Assembly: GCF_002117105.1 (NCBI RefSeq)
Contig: NZ_CP019343.1
Span: 1,488,001 to 1,552,000 of the forward strand
From: Oceanicoccus sagamiensis
Lineage (GTDB): Bacteria > Pseudomonadota > Gammaproteobacteria > Pseudomonadales > Dasaniaceae
Direction: 5' to 3'
DNA: 64,000 bases
Shown one piece after another: positions 43,398-51,910 of the stretch. The position numbers and the translations under genes are program-made. Numbering within the stretch: the stretch's first letter is position 1; the number at the start of each line of letters is the position of its first letter. The notes under the pieces were generated by a model, which saw nothing but the letters and a program-made list of their open reading frames with translations, was not told the origin of the DNA and did not search any database.

Positions 43398-44525
43398 TCA
43401 GGATTGAACAAAACTCATAAATGCTTGCTTATTCTGCTTTGGCGTAGTGGTAGGGCGACCGAGGTCACTGCGATTACCTTTATTAACTTTAATCTCTAAA
43501 ACAGAAGGCCCAGGAGCATCAAAGAAAGATTTTAAATCTGCGGTCAGGGTATCTGAACTATCACAGGTGTTGACCTGACGATAGCCACAAGCTTCAGCAA
43601 TTTTTGGCAGGTCAATATCAAAGGCCACTGTAGGCTGCCCACCGACTGAATCATGGGCACCATTGTTAATAATAATATGCTTAAAATTTTTCATGTTGGC
43701 CATGCCATTGATCGCCATAGAACCCAGGTGCATCAAAGCAGCCCCGTCACCATCAATACACACAATCTGCCGATCTTCCTTTTGACTAGCAATACCAAGC
43801 GCTATCTGAGAAGCATGCCCCATACCACCTACTGTCAAAAAGTCTTGTTCATGACTTTGCCCCAAGGCAACTCTGCACTCAAACAACTCTCTTGAGGCCA
43901 TGCCTGTTGTAGCAACCACAATATCACTCGCGCCCAATTGATCAACAATCGCTTTTATTGCATCTTCACGATTCCAGCCAAAATCTTGCGCTAAACCAGC
44001 CTGCATTTTATAGCTATCAAAGCTACCCTTTCTAACCACTAAGAAATGGGCACTACCCAGCTCTTTAGCCGACGCAGTCGCGGCCGAGACCACGGCATCT
44101 ATATCAGGTTCAGTCCCATCAATAACTGTATAAGGTAACTGCATCGACTCAAGCATATCCAGAGTAATTCGACCCTGCTTGACGTGCTGAGGCTCATCTT
44201 TCACACCAGGCTCACCACGCCATCCCACCATCAATAGCATCGGGATACTATAAACCTCAGCATCCACTAAAGATGTCAACGGGTTAATGGTATTCCCCAG
44301 ACCAGAGTTTTGAAGATAAACCAGAGGGATCTGCCCAGTAGCCAAATGGTAGCCCACTGCCAAACCAACAGCAGCGCCCTCATTAGCGGCAATAACATGG
44401 TTTGATGCTTCAGTATTATCGGTTACATAGGCACAAAATGTCTTAAGTAATGAATCAGGCACACCTGTAAAATACCCAACACCGGATTGCGTCAGCGCAG
44501 CAAAAAAATCAGCAGGATTAATCAT
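43398..44525 (-). CDS. phosphonopyruvate decarboxylase
   Basis: The 375-residue thiamine diphosphate enzyme has GYFTGVPDSLLKTFC at about residues 17-31, the ThDP-activating Glu in AANEGAAVGLAVGYH, QNSGLGNTINPLTSL, and the cofactor motif CIDGDGAALMHLGSMA ending at INNGAHDSVGGQPT. This exact set is typical of phosphonopyruvate decarboxylase (Ppd, Fom2), which drives the PEP mutase step by turning phosphonopyruvate into phosphonoacetaldehyde and CO2. It is 4 bp from the PEP mutase gene, as in most phosphonate clusters. Confidence 0.95.
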   Translation of the reverse strand: MINPADFFAALTQSGVGYFTGVPDSLLKTFCAYVTDNTEASNHVIAANEGAAVGLAVGYHLATGQIPLVYLQNSGLGNTINPLTSLVDAEVYSIPMLLMVGWRGEPGVKDEPQHVKQGRITLDMLESMQLPYTVIDGTEPDIDAVVSAATASAKELGSAHFLVVRKGSFDSYKMQAGLAQDFGWNREDAIKAIVDQLGASDIVVATTGMASRELFECRVALGQSHEQDFLTVGGMGHASQIALGIASQKEDRQIVCIDGDGAALMHLGSMAINGMANMKNFKHIIINNGAHDSVGGQPTVAFDIDLPKIAEACGYRQVNTCDSSDTLTADLKSFFDAPGPSVLEIKVNKGNRSDLGRPTTTPKQNKQAFMSFVQS

Positions 44526-44529
44526 ACTG

Positions 44530-45828
44530 TTATCTGGTCCCTGGTATTAAATCTAAAATTCCCTTGATTGGCATACACTTATCGGCACACTCCAAAGACC
44601 GTCCATGCTCTAGTATTGAGTGAGCAACGTCATTCATCGCTGGATACGCCGCTCGCAACATGTGGTTAGCGTAAATCACTACATTCACACCTGCATCAGC
44701 AAGTTCAGTATCTGTAATACTATTGTAGCTGGAAGGCACGGCAACTAGTGGTACCTGAGTTTCAAGTGCGCGATATATAGCGCAAAACTCCAGAATTTCA
44801 GCTGGGCTTTTTTCACGACTATGAATCATAATGCCGTCCGCGCCTGCAGCAATATATGCTTTAGCCCGTTCAACCGCATCATCCATACCCCGCTCAAGAA
44901 TCAGGCTCTCTATCCGGGCTATCACCATAAAGTCATCTGTGATCTGGGCATTTTTACCGACGGCTATTTTATGACAAAATTCTTCAATGCTAGCCTGTTG
45001 CTGCTCAACGTCATTACCAAAAAGCGAATTCTTCTTCAGACCCACCTTATCTTCAATAATGACCGCCGAAACTCCAACGCGCTCCAGGCTTTTAACAGTA
45101 AAAGCAAAGTGTTCAGGAATACCACCGGTATCAGCATCATAGATAAGAGGCTTTGTAGTTACTTCAAAAGTATCATTGATATTCTGCAGCCTGGAGGTTA
45201 AATCCAGAGCTTCGATATCAGGTTTTCCCTTGGCGGTTGAATCCGTCAAGCTGCTTGACCACATCGCATCAAACTCGCGCTTCACGCCCTCAACATCAGC
45301 ATTCGCGTGCTCAATTATCAAGCCACAAAGGGGTGTATGAGCTTCCAAAACACGCACAATAGGCTTGGCATCAATTAATCGACGCAGGCGCTTCAGACGA
45401 ATATCCGGTGTCGTACCAACTTCTTTTAAACCTTCATGCAACTGGGTAGATGAGATACCTTCAGTATAGGTAACCTCAACCAAATCACCGCCCCACTCAG
45501 CCAACGTATCAATCACTTGCTGACGGGTTTTGGCTTGTACACCGGACTTCCAGTCATCACCATGCACAACGATGTCAGGCTTGTAGGCCTGAAGGTTGGG
45601 GCGGTAGTCAAGCGTCTCCTGAGGGACAACACTACTTACACCCTTAATATTTTCTACAACCCCCTTTCGCTGCTCATAAGAAAGAAAGGGCAAGCGCTTG
45701 TAACTTGCAATAGCCTGATCGGTCAGAACCCCTACTGTCACCTCTCCTAGTTTTTGAGCTTCATTTATAATATTTATATGGCCTGGGTGGATTAAATCGG
45801 CGCTCATTCCTACGTAAACTTTTTTCAT
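44530..45828 (-). CDS. cytidylyltransferase - phosphoenolpyruvate mutase fusion (Fom1-like)
   Basis: The 432-residue protein has two domains. Residues 1-135 are a nucleotidyltransferase with the HPGH motif at 14-17, VHGDDW at 88-93 and EGISST at 123-128. Residues 145-432 are PEP mutase, with DADTGG at 231-236 and the diagnostic [10 protein letters not shown] at 259-268. PEP mutase forms the carbon-phosphorus bond by turning PEP into phosphonopyruvate. The same domain order is known in Fom1, where the first domain makes CMP-2-hydroxyethylphosphonate. It is the first gene of a four-gene operon (decarboxylase, reductase, TagF-like transferase). No Fom3 methyltransferase or Fom4 epoxidase is seen in the window. 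Confidence 0.95.
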   Translation of the reverse strand: MKKVYVGMSADLIHPGHINIINEAQKLGEVTVGVLTDQAIASYKRLPFLSYEQRKGVVENIKGVSSVVPQETLDYRPNLQAYKPDIVVHGDDWKSGVQAKTRQQVIDTLAEWGGDLVEVTYTEGISSTQLHEGLKEVGTTPDIRLKRLRRLIDAKPIVRVLEAHTPLCGLIIEHANADVEGVKREFDAMWSSSLTDSTAKGKPDIEALDLTSRLQNINDTFEVTTKPLIYDADTGGIPEHFAFTVKSLERVGVSAVIIEDKVGLKKNSLFGNDVEQQQASIEEFCHKIAVGKNAQITDDFMVIARIESLILERGMDDAVERAKAYIAAGADGIMIHSREKSPAEILEFCAIYRALETQVPLVAVPSSYNSITDTELADAGVNVVIYANHMLRAAYPAMNDVAHSILEHGRSLECADKCMPIKGILDLIPGTR

Positions 45829-45888
45829 GGAACTCCATTAACGGTAAAAGAAACAGGGTAATATAACTAAAGATTGAAAATTTGGACG

Positions 45889-46113
45889 TTAACTTTCATC
45901 GGCCTGAGTTGGCTCTTCAGGGCTAGAAGGCTTCTTAACAAAAAAGGATTTTATTTTATACCAATAGGTTTTAATGGTGAGCGTTAAGGCAACAAACGCA
46001 CCAATAATGGCAGACATAATCGCACTGCCCGAACCCGGATCAATATAGGCCATTGCCTGAGGGGCCCAAGTAAACAGCAGCGACAAGATGATAAAGCCGG
46101 GTAATTTAATCAT
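45889..46113 (-). CDS. small membrane protein with YIDPGSGS motif
   Basis: The ATG at 46113 begins a 74-residue protein with a signal-like helix (KLPGFIILSLLFTWAPQAMA), then YIDPGSGSAIMSAIIGAFVAL leading into a second helix and a basic, then acidic tail. Small proteins with a YIDPG(T/S)GS motif recur in polysaccharide loci, but their role is not known to me. The open frame extends 18 codons upstream. It lies about 60 bp upstream of the phosphonate operon and downstream of the YidC-like gene on the same strand. Confidence 0.7.
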   Translation of the reverse strand: MIKLPGFIILSLLFTWAPQAMAYIDPGSGSAIMSAIIGAFVALTLTIKTYWYKIKSFFVKKPSSPEEPTQADES

Positions 46114-46293
46114 GTGATTTTCCAAGTCAATTAGATATACCAAACAGGTCAAAAATTGACCACTCATATACTAAATTGGCAGCATATTAACAGATAACCA
46201 CATTTAATTAAACGTCATTGTCGTTAATTAGATTTCAGCTTTAGGCAACGCTGTGCCAAGCCATTCACTACTAAAGCACAACCCTGCTACAGA

Positions 46294-47454
46294 TTAAATT
46301 TTAATGACCCTCTGCTGAAAAATTTGCAGGATATTGACCGAAGTCCAATACAGAACCATAGCCGCCGGGAACGGGTAAAACAGGATAAAAAACGCAATAC
46401 CCATCAAGTACAGGTTACGCTTTTGCCGTTTTACTTCCTGCTCCGTAGCGAGACGGTCCTGAAATAGTATGGTTGCCAGCACAGTGACAGCGGTCATTAA
46501 AACAGGCAGCAAACTGATCGAGTCGCCCAGCATGGGAATCAAAAGGGGCAATGTGCCAACGGAGTCAGGATAGGCCAGATCTGAGATCCATAAAAACGGC
46601 TCACCTACAAATTGCGGCATTTCTCCGAGAGCATTAAATACAGCAATTAAAATTGGAATTTGGACCAGCGTCGCCATCATCGGCGTCAGTGCATAGAAGG
46701 GCGTAACATTGAGGCTCTTATGGGCTTCCATAAGCCGATTGTGCGCCTCTTCACCATCATAGTTGGCCTTAATCTCGGCCAGCTTGGGAGCAAGTTGTGC
46801 CTGTATATGACTAACCTTTCTTTGAGCCTTGACCGTAAGTATGGCCACCGGCAATAGCAGTATCTTCATAAGCACAGCAAAGACCAGGATTGCCAGACCC
46901 CAGCTATCCACCATGTTTTTTTGTATGAAAACCAATGCGGCTTCGGCCGTTTTAGCCAATACAGAAAATACTGACCACAGGTGGACATAACGCAACTGCC
47001 CTAACTCTGGCGACAACTGTTCAAGCTCTTGTCTGGGCAAAGCCTTGACCAACACCGAGTCGCTCTTTACCCCTGTCGAGAGATCCATTACCGGCTGCGA
47101 TTGACTGGGGGTAACCACAACCCCTTCACCACGGACTGCCAGTGCATTGAACCTGCCAATAGCTACAAACCAGTGGTTAGCCGGTAGAGACAGCTCTTGA
47201 TCCAAGGGTAACTTTTCAACATGCTGCGCATCAGTTAGGTAGTAATCAATATTGTTATAGTATGACGCAAGGCCATAAAAAATACGGGGCTCCCTGATTG
47301 CCTCGAAGTCGGCAGCCGTTATGGCTCTCTCAATGGGGCGACTATTCGAGTCAGCACCCTGAGCAATGGCTGGCAGACTACAGAATATAAGCATCATTGA
47401 AATAGCCGTAAAAAATGCCGAGCAATGCCGAAAAATAGATATCTGTTTGGCCAT
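46294..47454 (-). CDS. YidC/Oxa1-family membrane insertase-like protein
   Basis: From ATG 47454 the protein has 386 residues: a signal peptide (FFTAISMMLIFCSLPAIAQGA), a periplasmic domain of about 140 residues, then the 60KD insertase core with five helices: SWGLAILVFAVLMKILLLPVAILT, an EIKANYDGEE-type cytoplasmic hairpin, LNVTPFYALTPMMATLVQIPIL, LLPVLMTAVTVLATILFQDRL and FPAAMVLYWTSVNILQIFQQR. Housekeeping YidC has about 550 residues and a much larger periplasmic domain, and lies by the replication origin. This is a second, shorter paralog embedded in a glycan locus. It might place the small YIDPGSGS protein or a surface protein in the membrane; this is inference. Confidence 0.85.
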   Translation of the reverse strand: MAKQISIFRHCSAFFTAISMMLIFCSLPAIAQGADSNSRPIERAITAADFEAIREPRIFYGLASYYNNIDYYLTDAQHVEKLPLDQELSLPANHWFVAIGRFNALAVRGEGVVVTPSQSQPVMDLSTGVKSDSVLVKALPRQELEQLSPELGQLRYVHLWSVFSVLAKTAEAALVFIQKNMVDSWGLAILVFAVLMKILLLPVAILTVKAQRKVSHIQAQLAPKLAEIKANYDGEEAHNRLMEAHKSLNVTPFYALTPMMATLVQIPILIAVFNALGEMPQFVGEPFLWISDLAYPDSVGTLPLLIPMLGDSISLLPVLMTAVTVLATILFQDRLATEQEVKRQKRNLYLMGIAFFILFYPFPAAMVLYWTSVNILQIFQQRVIKI

Positions 47455-48139
47455 TATTGAGCTGCCGTCCTTATTTGTATAAAAAATCATAAAACTTTGT
47501 GGTTAGGGCACGCTTTGGCCACTCACACCTGTACCTAAAAAATGCCTCTGAGTAGACCAAATAATCACTTCAGCCATGGCTCAAAATACTTTAAACCCTC
47601 CACTAAGCACTCCCGCACTGATACTGGTAAAGGACCTAAAACCCCGGCCACAAATAAATGATTGTGATGGCAATCCTCTTGGGTCCCTACTGGCTACAAA
47701 ACAACCTAAACCCCTCAAACATCCACATCGTAAACTAGTTAGGTCTCCACATACTGGCTATTATAACGCCAACCGAGGCCATGAATAGTCCTGGATAAGC
47801 GTTAGGCAGCCCGCATGTTAAAAATGAACCGCTGACCGTGATAGTATCCACAAATCAAAACAGACAATTTACAACCGAGCTTAAACAGGAAACCACCCTT
47901 CGACCATTGAACGAAGCTGTCAGATTGCTAAAAAAGCGGCCAATCAATGAAGTATATCGCAAAGGTATGGCTAAGCCGGCATAAAACTTTCGCCCTAAGT
48001 ATCTACTATACTGCAGGTGCTGGATATAGTGTTGAAGCTTGCCACCTGAATGATGTACCATCGTCTTTTGATTTTATGGGGCTGGGTTAAACCTTCTATC
48101 TATAAACCTTCTTATATTTCTATCAAGAGCCCAGCAATA
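47455..48139. other. long divergent intergenic region
   Basis: About 680 bp separate the YidC-like gene (minus) from the sulfotransferase-like gene (plus), so it must hold promoters for both strands. I see no convincing gene, terminator or known RNA. A 48-codon open stretch near 47836-47982 has no start and is listed under rejected items. Confidence 0.5.
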
Positions 48140-48868
48140 ATGGAACTAATCTGCGGGATGCATCGATGCGGAACATCTCTAGTAGCCAGACTGCTAAAAG
48201 AATCAGGCGGAAAGTTCGGAGACGAAGCTGGATTTTACGCCCCTGATAATTGGAACCCGGATGGATATTTTGAACAGCGTGAAATTATTGCCGTTAACCG
48301 CAACATTCAAAATGGGATGTTAGGCCGCTTTCACTACTTTTTTCTTCCATCTAGCACCACGATACTGAACCGGGGGCAAAAGAATCATACAGAGTTAGTC
48401 TCGCTTATTAAGGAATATAAGGACGCAATGGTCAAGGAGAATCGGTTTTGTTTAACCCTGCCAGCCTGGATTGAAGCGGGGCTTTCAGTTAAGAAATTAT
48501 TAATTGTTTTCCGGCACCCTAAAGACGTTGCGAAATCGCTATATAGCCGAAATAAGATCCCGTCAAAGCTTGCCTACCACCTTTATCACGAGCATTTTTT
48601 AAGACTGGAAGCAGCTAGCAAACATATACCCAAGACCTATCTGTGGTACGATGCACTCATTAGCCAGCCTCAATTTATGGAGCAGGAGGTCAATAAGCTA
48701 TCCAGTTTTTCCGGCTTGCCTCGTGAAACTATCCATCTTGCAGCTTCAAACGCTATTAACCTAAGAGACCAGCCACCACTCCCTTTATTAGGCAGCCTGC
48801 CACCAAAAATGGCGGCGTTATATAGTGATATGATACAACTTAGTAAATCCAGTCCACAGGGTAATTAA
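48140..48868 (+). CDS. sulfotransferase-family protein
   Basis: The ATG at 48140 (MELICGMHRCGTSLVARLL) places the family's phosphate-binding P-loop GMHRCGTS at residues 6-13, the normal position for bacterial PAPS-dependent sulfotransferases; the open frame extends 30 codons further up. The 242-residue protein also has IVFRHPKDVAKSLYSRNK, the 3'-phosphate-binding region, and YLWYDALISQP. It would add sulfate to a glycan or protein. It is the first gene of a plus-strand run (48-52.9 kb) of glycan genes. Confidence 0.85.
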   Translation: MELICGMHRCGTSLVARLLKESGGKFGDEAGFYAPDNWNPDGYFEQREIIAVNRNIQNGMLGRFHYFFLPSSTTILNRGQKNHTELVSLIKEYKDAMVKENRFCLTLPAWIEAGLSVKKLLIVFRHPKDVAKSLYSRNKIPSKLAYHLYHEHFLRLEAASKHIPKTYLWYDALISQPQFMEQEVNKLSSFSGLPRETIHLAASNAINLRDQPPLPLLGSLPPKMAALYSDMIQLSKSSPQGN

Positions 48869-48876
48869 CAACAATT

Positions 48877-49833
48877 ATGGCTACGCTTTCAATAATAGTA
48901 CCGGTATACAATGGTGCGAACAGTATCTCTCAACTAGTCCACAATTGTTTAGATGAGCTACTACCCAAACACCCTTCTATCGAAATTGTTCTGGTTAATG
49001 ATGGCAGCGCCGACAACTCCCATGCAGTCATTCTTGATTTGCTAAAAACTGACCAAGGGAAATTTGTACGTTACATCCAGCTTTCGAAAAATTTTGGTGA
49101 GCACAATGCGGTAATGTGCGGCCTAAATCATTGCAGTGGCGAAGTTGCTGTTATAATCGACGATGACTTTCAGAACCCTCCGCAAGAAATCTCAAAGATG
49201 GTAGAAAAGCTGGAAACTGGCTATGACGTTGTCTACAGCTACTATGAAAAAAAGCAGCATTCATGGTTCAGGAACCTGGGGAGTAAGTTTAATAATACAA
49301 TCGCGACCACCCTACTCAATAAACCTTCTGAGTTGTATTTATCCAGTTTTAAATGTCTGAACAGGTTTACAATTGATGCCATTAAAGACTATGACGGCCC
49401 CTACCCTTATGTCGATGGTTTGATCTTGCGCTGTACTCGCTCTATTGGAACCCAATTATGTGACCATCATGCGAGAACGGACGGTGAGTCCAATTATACC
49501 CTTAGAAAGCTAATCTCCCTGTGGCTCAATATGTTTACCAGCTTTTCCGTGGTGCCTCTGAGGTTAGCTTCATATCTGGGAATGTTTATGGCAACTACCG
49601 GGCTTTGCCTGGCTCTATGGTTTATTTATAGCTGGTATGCCGGTGGTGATTTAGACTCTAACATTCCAAAAGGCTGGGCATCTCTTATAGTTAGTGTCAC
49701 TGTCTTCTCCGGAATACAGTTATTAGTTTTGGGCGTGGTTGGCGAGTATGTCGGAAGAATATTCTTGACTCAGAATCGTCAGCCACAATTTATAGTACGA
49801 ACCGTATACGAAAATTCTTCTAAGGAATCATAG
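48877..49833 (+). CDS. GT2 glycosyltransferase, GtrB/ArnC-like
   Basis: The 318-residue protein has the GT-A core (SIIVPVYNGANSISQLVHN, EIVLVNDGSADNSHAVI, NFGEHNAVMCGL, VAVIIDDDFQNPPQEI with the DDD/DxD site) and two C-terminal membrane helices (LGMFMATTGLCLALWFIYSW; GIQLLVLGVVGEYVGRIFL). This layout is that of polyprenyl-phosphate sugar transferases such as GtrB, DPM1 and ArnC, which load a sugar onto undecaprenyl phosphate. Such a sugar would be flipped and used by GT-C enzymes; two GT-C-like proteins are in the locus. It begins 8 bp after the sulfotransferase gene. Confidence 0.9.
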   Translation: MATLSIIVPVYNGANSISQLVHNCLDELLPKHPSIEIVLVNDGSADNSHAVILDLLKTDQGKFVRYIQLSKNFGEHNAVMCGLNHCSGEVAVIIDDDFQNPPQEISKMVEKLETGYDVVYSYYEKKQHSWFRNLGSKFNNTIATTLLNKPSELYLSSFKCLNRFTIDAIKDYDGPYPYVDGLILRCTRSIGTQLCDHHARTDGESNYTLRKLISLWLNMFTSFSVVPLRLASYLGMFMATTGLCLALWFIYSWYAGGDLDSNIPKGWASLIVSVTVFSGIQLLVLGVVGEYVGRIFLTQNRQPQFIVRTVYENSSKES

Positions 49834-49836
49834 CAC

Positions 49837-50826
49837 ATGAGTAACATGATAGACTTTTCAAACAAGCGTGTGCTTATTATAGGCGGGCTGGGCTTTATTG
49901 GGAGTAACCTCGCAAAACGTCTGGTTGAACTTGGTTCACACGTAAAAATTGTAGATTCTATGCTAAGTCAATACGGCGGCAACTTAGCTAATATAGCCGG
50001 CTTTGAGGATTCAATAGAGGTAAACTTTTCTGATATTCGTGATGCTCATAGCCTTGCCTATTTAGTGAGAGATATAGACATCATTTATAGTATGGCCGGA
50101 CAAACAAGCCATATAGAAAGTATGCGAGACCCCTATACCGACCTTGAAATAAATTGCACCAGTCAACTTACAATTTTAGAGTGCTGTCGCAAGTTCAACC
50201 CGGAAGTTGAAATCATTTACGCAAGCACAAGACAGCTCTATGGTCGCCCGCAATACCTGCCCGTCGACGAGAAGCATCCTATTGCCCCTGTCGATGTCAA
50301 CGGCATTAATAAATATGCAGGCGAGATGTACTATCAGCTCTACCATCAAGTCTATGGCATGAAATGCACTTCTCTACGCTTAACAAACACCTATGGCCCA
50401 AGGCAGCATTTAAAAGATGACAAACAAGGTTTTGTAGGAATCTTTGTACGCTTGGCGCTACAAGGCCAACCCATCACCATTTTTGGTGACGGCAAACAGC
50501 GACGAGACTTTAATTATGTCGATGATGTAGTTGAGGCGTTTTTGGTTAGCACCGGGAATAAGAACCTATGGGGCAATGCTTACAATCTGGGGCATACAGA
50601 TAAGCACTCCCTAACAGAATTTGTTGAGCTTTTATCCAAGCATGCTGACTTTGAGAGTGACCAAATACCTTTTCCTGATGATCGCAAGGCAATTGATATT
50701 GGTGACTACTACGCTGACTTTAGTTTGTTTCAGTCTATTACGGGGTGGGCACCTAAAACCTCGCTAGAAGAAGGCCTGGAAAAAACGATAGCTTATTTCT
50801 CAAAATGTGGAGAGAGTTACTTTTAA
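49837..50826 (+). CDS. NAD-dependent epimerase/dehydratase (GDP/dTDP-sugar type)
   Basis: The 329-residue extended short-chain dehydrogenase has KRVLIIGGLGFIGSNLAKRL, IYSMAGQTSHIESMRDP, IIYASTRQLYG and NKYAGEMYYQLY with a Lys next to Tyr in a displaced order (INKYAGEMYY), plus RLTNTYGPRQHL. The C-terminal half has IFGDGKQRRDFNYVDD and WAPKTSLEEGLEKTI, typical of sugar 4-epimerases and dehydratases such as those for UDP-glucuronate. The catalytic YxxxK is read as the INKYAGE segment, where spacing differs from the norm, so activity is not certain. It lies 3 bp after the GtrB-like gene. Confidence 0.85.
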   Translation: MSNMIDFSNKRVLIIGGLGFIGSNLAKRLVELGSHVKIVDSMLSQYGGNLANIAGFEDSIEVNFSDIRDAHSLAYLVRDIDIIYSMAGQTSHIESMRDPYTDLEINCTSQLTILECCRKFNPEVEIIYASTRQLYGRPQYLPVDEKHPIAPVDVNGINKYAGEMYYQLYHQVYGMKCTSLRLTNTYGPRQHLKDDKQGFVGIFVRLALQGQPITIFGDGKQRRDFNYVDDVVEAFLVSTGNKNLWGNAYNLGHTDKHSLTEFVELLSKHADFESDQIPFPDDRKAIDIGDYYADFSLFQSITGWAPKTSLEEGLEKTIAYFSKCGESYF

Positions 50827-50828
50827 CG

Positions 50829-51910
50829 ATGATTAACCTTTTCGATTATCAGCGGGCACTACCCGCACTGGAAAGCGACTTATTCGATGCTTTCAAAAAA
50901 GTCCTGCATTCAGGCTCTCTAATACAAGGCCCTGAGACTGAAGCTTTTGAAAAAGAATTTGCCGCATGGTGCGGGGCTTCATACTGTGTTGCTGTGACAT
51001 CTGGAACCGCAGCACTGTATCTGGCTCTGAAAGCCGGGGTGCAGGGCCAGGAAAAGAAGTCATCACAGTATCCAATACTTGCCCGCCAACAATTTCGGCC
51101 ATTTTGATGACAGGAGCTCAGCCCGTCTTTGTAGAGGTCGACCCCGAAAGCCTGATGATGGATACTAAAGCCGTCCCGGCATTAATCAATAAAAACACGG
51201 CGGCTATACTCCCTGTCCACTTATGGGGTAACAGTGTTGATTTAGATGCATTAGCCTCAATTTCAGATACCTACTCCGTACCGATTATAGAAGACTGCGC
51301 ACAAGCTGTTGGCAGCCACTACCGCAGTACACAAGTTGGAACTTTTGGTAGCATGGGTTGTTTTTCCTTTTACCCAACAAAAAATCTTGGTGCTTACGGA
51401 GACGCCGGGGCAGTCATCACAAATGATGCGAACCTGGCCAAGCAATTGAAAATGCTCCGTATGTATGGCTATGACAATAGCCCAATTTCCGTTATAGAAG
51501 GTAGCAACGCAAGAGTTAGTGAGATGCAGGCGGCCTTTCTGCGTATACGCCTTAAACACCTGGACTCTGATTTATCTAAGCGCCGCAATAATGCCGCTTT
51601 ATTCGATAGCAAAATCCCCGGCACCTTGACACCGGCCATCACGAAAAACGCCCGGCATAGCTATCATCAATATGTTATCAGAACACCAGAGATAGATAGC
51701 ATAAAAGAACTACTCGATAACGCAGATATTGCATGGGGTATTCATTATGCAACCCCAACTCACCAAATGCCTGCGTTTGAAGCCTTTGCTAAAAAACTAC
51801 CTGTGACAGAAACGGCATCCTCAGAAATTATATCAATACCCGTACATGAACACTTAACAGAAACAGAGCTGGAAAAAATCAGCACTATACTAGAGAAAAT
51901 AACACTGTGA
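50829..51910 (+). pseudogene. DegT/DnrJ/EryC1 aminotransferase, frameshifted at a G run
   Basis: The frame from ATG 50829 gives FDYQRALPALESDLFDAFKK, LIQGPETEAFEKEFAAWCG and VTSGTAALYLALKAG. It then breaks at the GGG run 51044-51046. Adding one G resumes GPGKEVITVSNTCPPTISAI and continues to the stop at 51910, giving 360 residues, the family length. The restored protein has PVHLWGNSVDLDAL, IIEDCAQAVGSHY with the PLP-contacting Asp, and SFYPTKNLGAYGDAGAV with the PLP Lys in FYPTKN. It is a PLP enzyme that aminates a keto-sugar. Only a one-base loss stands between this and an intact gene, so sequencing error is likely. Confidence 0.8.

Noticed and set aside
41061-45828. A complete fosfomycin or other phosphonate antibiotic cluster
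   Set aside because: Only the early steps are present, and the neighbours are glycan genes. No methyltransferase, epoxidase, peptide ligase or resistance gene of such clusters is seen.
47836-47982. A transposase OrfA remnant (RQFTTELKQE-like start)
   Set aside because: The open stretch is only about 48 codons, lacks a start, and the likeness to IS3-type OrfA covers about ten residues. It is not enough for a call.
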